Shown: positions 62,867-64,000 of the stretch, in pieces
Numbering within the stretch: position 1 is the first letter of the stretch
Layout of the letters: every line of letters starts with the position of its first letter
NCBI GenBank assembly: GCA_963724495.1
Contig: CAVRUZ010000002.1
Coordinates: 1-64,000 of the forward strand
Direction: 5' to 3'
Length of the DNA: 64,000 bases
Origin: CAVRUZ01 sp963724495
Lineage (GTDB): Bacteria > Actinomycetota > Actinomycetes > Propionibacteriales > DAIQRJ01
Translations under genes and position numbers: made by a program
The notes under the pieces: model-generated
Seen by the model: the letters and a program-made list of their open reading frames with translations, nothing else
The model's database searches: none
Told to the model about the DNA's origin: nothing

Positions 62867-64000
62867 ATGGATCGTCAGCAGGAGTACGTGTTGCGCACGA
62901 TCGAAGAGCGCGACGTGCGCTTCGTGCGGTTGTGGTTCACCGACGTGCTCGGGCTGTTGAAGTCGGTCGCCGTGGCCCCGGCCGAGCTGGAAGGTGCGTT
63001 CAACGAGGGCATCGGCTTCGACGGATCGGCCATCGAGGGGTTCGCCCGGGTGTCGGAGTCGGACATGCTCGCCGTGCCCGACCCGTCGACCTTCCAGATC
63101 CTGCCCTGGCGGGGCGAGTCGCCCAGAACGGCCCGGATGTTCTGCGACATCCGGATGCCCGACGGTTCGCCGTCGTTCTCCGATCCTCGGCACGTGCTGA
63201 AGCGGACGCTGGCCAAGTCGGCCGATGCAGGCTTCACCTTCTACACCCACCCCGAGATCGAGTTCTTCCTGTTCAAGTCCGCTGCCGAGCCCGGGCGGCT
63301 GCCGGAGCCGGTCGACCAGGCGGGCTACTTCGACCACACCCCGAACAACGTGGGTCACGACTTCCGCCGGCACGCGATCTCGATGCTCGAGGAGATGGGC
63401 ATCTCGGTGGAGTACAGCCACCACGAGCACGCTCCCGGCCAACAGGAGATCGACCTGCGCTATGCGGACGCGCTGTCCACCGCCGACAACATCATGACGT
63501 TTCGCGTCGTGGTGAAGGAGGTGGCGATGGCCAACGGCACCCATGCCTCGTTCATGCCGAAGCCGTTCACCCATCACGCGGGCAGCGGGATGCACACCCA
63601 CATGAGCCTGTTCGAGGGCGACAACAACGCCTTCTTCGACGCGGGCGACGAGTACCACCTCAGCAAGACCGGCCGCTCGTTCATCGCCGGTCTGCTCAAG
63701 CACGCCGCCGAGATCACCGCCGTCACCAACCAGTGGGTGAACTCCTACAAGCGGCTGACCGACGGCGGGGAGGCACCGGGCTACATCTGCTGGGGTCACA
63801 ACAACCGGTCGGCCCTGATCCGGGTCCCGATGTACAAGCCCGACAAGGGGGTGGCCACCCGCATCGAGGTGCGGTCGCTGGACTCGGCCTGCAATCCCTA
63901 CCTGGCGTTCGCGGTGATGCTCGGCGCGGGCATCAAGGGGATCGAGGAGGAGTACGAGCTCGGCCCTGGAGCCGAGGACGACGTCTGGGGGCTCACCGAA
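62867..64000 (+). CDS. glnA2: glutamine synthetase, GlnA2-type (3' end outside window)
   Basis: The first 378 codons of a type I glutamine synthetase, which makes glutamine from glutamate, ammonia and ATP. The start MDRQQEYVLRTIEERDVRFV is the GlnA2 form of mycobacteria rather than GlnA1. The catalytic blocks are GFDGSAIEGFARVSESDM, HPEIEFFL, SHHEHAPGQQEIDLRY, FMPKPF, GSGMHTHMSL, NQWVNSYKRL and EVRSLDSACNPYLAFAVML. The reading frame is open at the window edge. It lies 149 bases after the HTTM-like gene, a space that must hold its promoter. Confidence 0.96.
   Translation, partial: MDRQQEYVLRTIEERDVRFVRLWFTDVLGLLKSVAVAPAELEGAFNEGIGFDGSAIEGFARVSESDMLAVPDPSTFQILPWRGESPRTARMFCDIRMPDGSPSFSDPRHVLKRTLAKSADAGFTFYTHPEIEFFLFKSAAEPGRLPEPVDQAGYFDHTPNNVGHDFRRHAISMLEEMGISVEYSHHEHAPGQQEIDLRYADALSTADNIMTFRVVVKEVAMANGTHASFMPKPFTHHAGSGMHTHMSLFEGDNNAFFDAGDEYHLSKTGRSFIAGLLKHAAEITAVTNQWVNSYKRLTDGGEAPGYICWGHNNRSALIRVPMYKPDKGVATRIEVRSLDSACNPYLAFAVMLGAGIKGIEEEYELGPGAEDDVWGLTE

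Noticed and set aside
1..64000. CRISPR arrays, toxin-antitoxin pairs, restriction or other defence loci, prophage structural genes
   Set aside because: I looked for regularly spaced repeats, Cas, nuclease, methylase, capsid and terminase motifs and saw none.

Overview
This is a high-GC actinomycete chromosome segment. The evidence is an Lsr2 nucleoid protein, the actinobacterial families DUF3052, DUF3145, DUF6221 and DUF6458, a coenzyme-F420-dependent glucose-6-phosphate dehydrogenase, many GTG starts, and a gene order that partly follows the Mycobacterium tuberculosis stretch glnA2 - panB - RNase H - zinc ribbon - ahpE - DUF3052 - aceE - fabD - acpM - kasA. It is not Mycobacterium itself. 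A deep-branching soil actinomycete of the Nakamurella/Frankia/Geodermatophilus kind fits, but I cannot fix the genus.

Positions 1-8300 look like the scar of an old integrative element. The 3' end of a tRNA (1-35) is repeated at 5555-5595 with four mismatches. Between and beyond the copies lie an IS3 transposase tail, an IS481-type transposase remnant, a broken tyrosine recombinase, two frameshifted membrane-protein genes and a decayed secreted-protein gene. An intact GMC oxidoreductase and a SnoaL-like protein survive among them. From 8.3 to 30 kb comes accessory and housekeeping content: a kinase-like protein, a cupin, an 801-residue glycosidase-like protein, a rifampicin monooxygenase (rox) preceded by an inverted repeat resembling the rifamycin-associated element, lsr2, a GAF-GGDEF diguanylate cyclase, a penicillin-acylase-type hydrolase, a DNA ligase, MFS, CopC, RidA and RIO kinase genes, and a MoxR-DUF58-VWA operon.

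From 30 to 41 kb runs the central carbon and lipid block: fabF, acpP and fabD (no fabH between them), aceE, DUF3052, ahpE and tRNA-Val. From 41 to 48.3 kb lies a sugar-acid catabolism cluster: an aldo/keto reductase, a mannitol/fructuronate-type dehydrogenase, uxaC, a LacI regulator with a perfect 16-bp operator in the divergent promoter, a TIM-barrel epimerase and a Gfo/Idh dehydrogenase. From 48.4 to 64 kb come a zinc-ribbon protein, RNase H, an ECF42-like sigma factor with two DGPF/YCII genes, RNase P RNA, a truncated globin, methionine aminopeptidase, fgd, a beta-lactamase-fold esterase, panB and the first 378 codons of glnA2.

Two window-wide patterns stand out. First, many intergenic spaces hold long imperfect palindromes that fall into recurring families: one family sits only upstream of genes or between divergent genes, and the others sit only between convergent gene ends. 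Second, at least ten apparent frameshifts in otherwise well-conserved genes all have the same sign (one extra base), which points to sequence error rather than gene decay. The broken genes of the left-end island show losses of the opposite sign.
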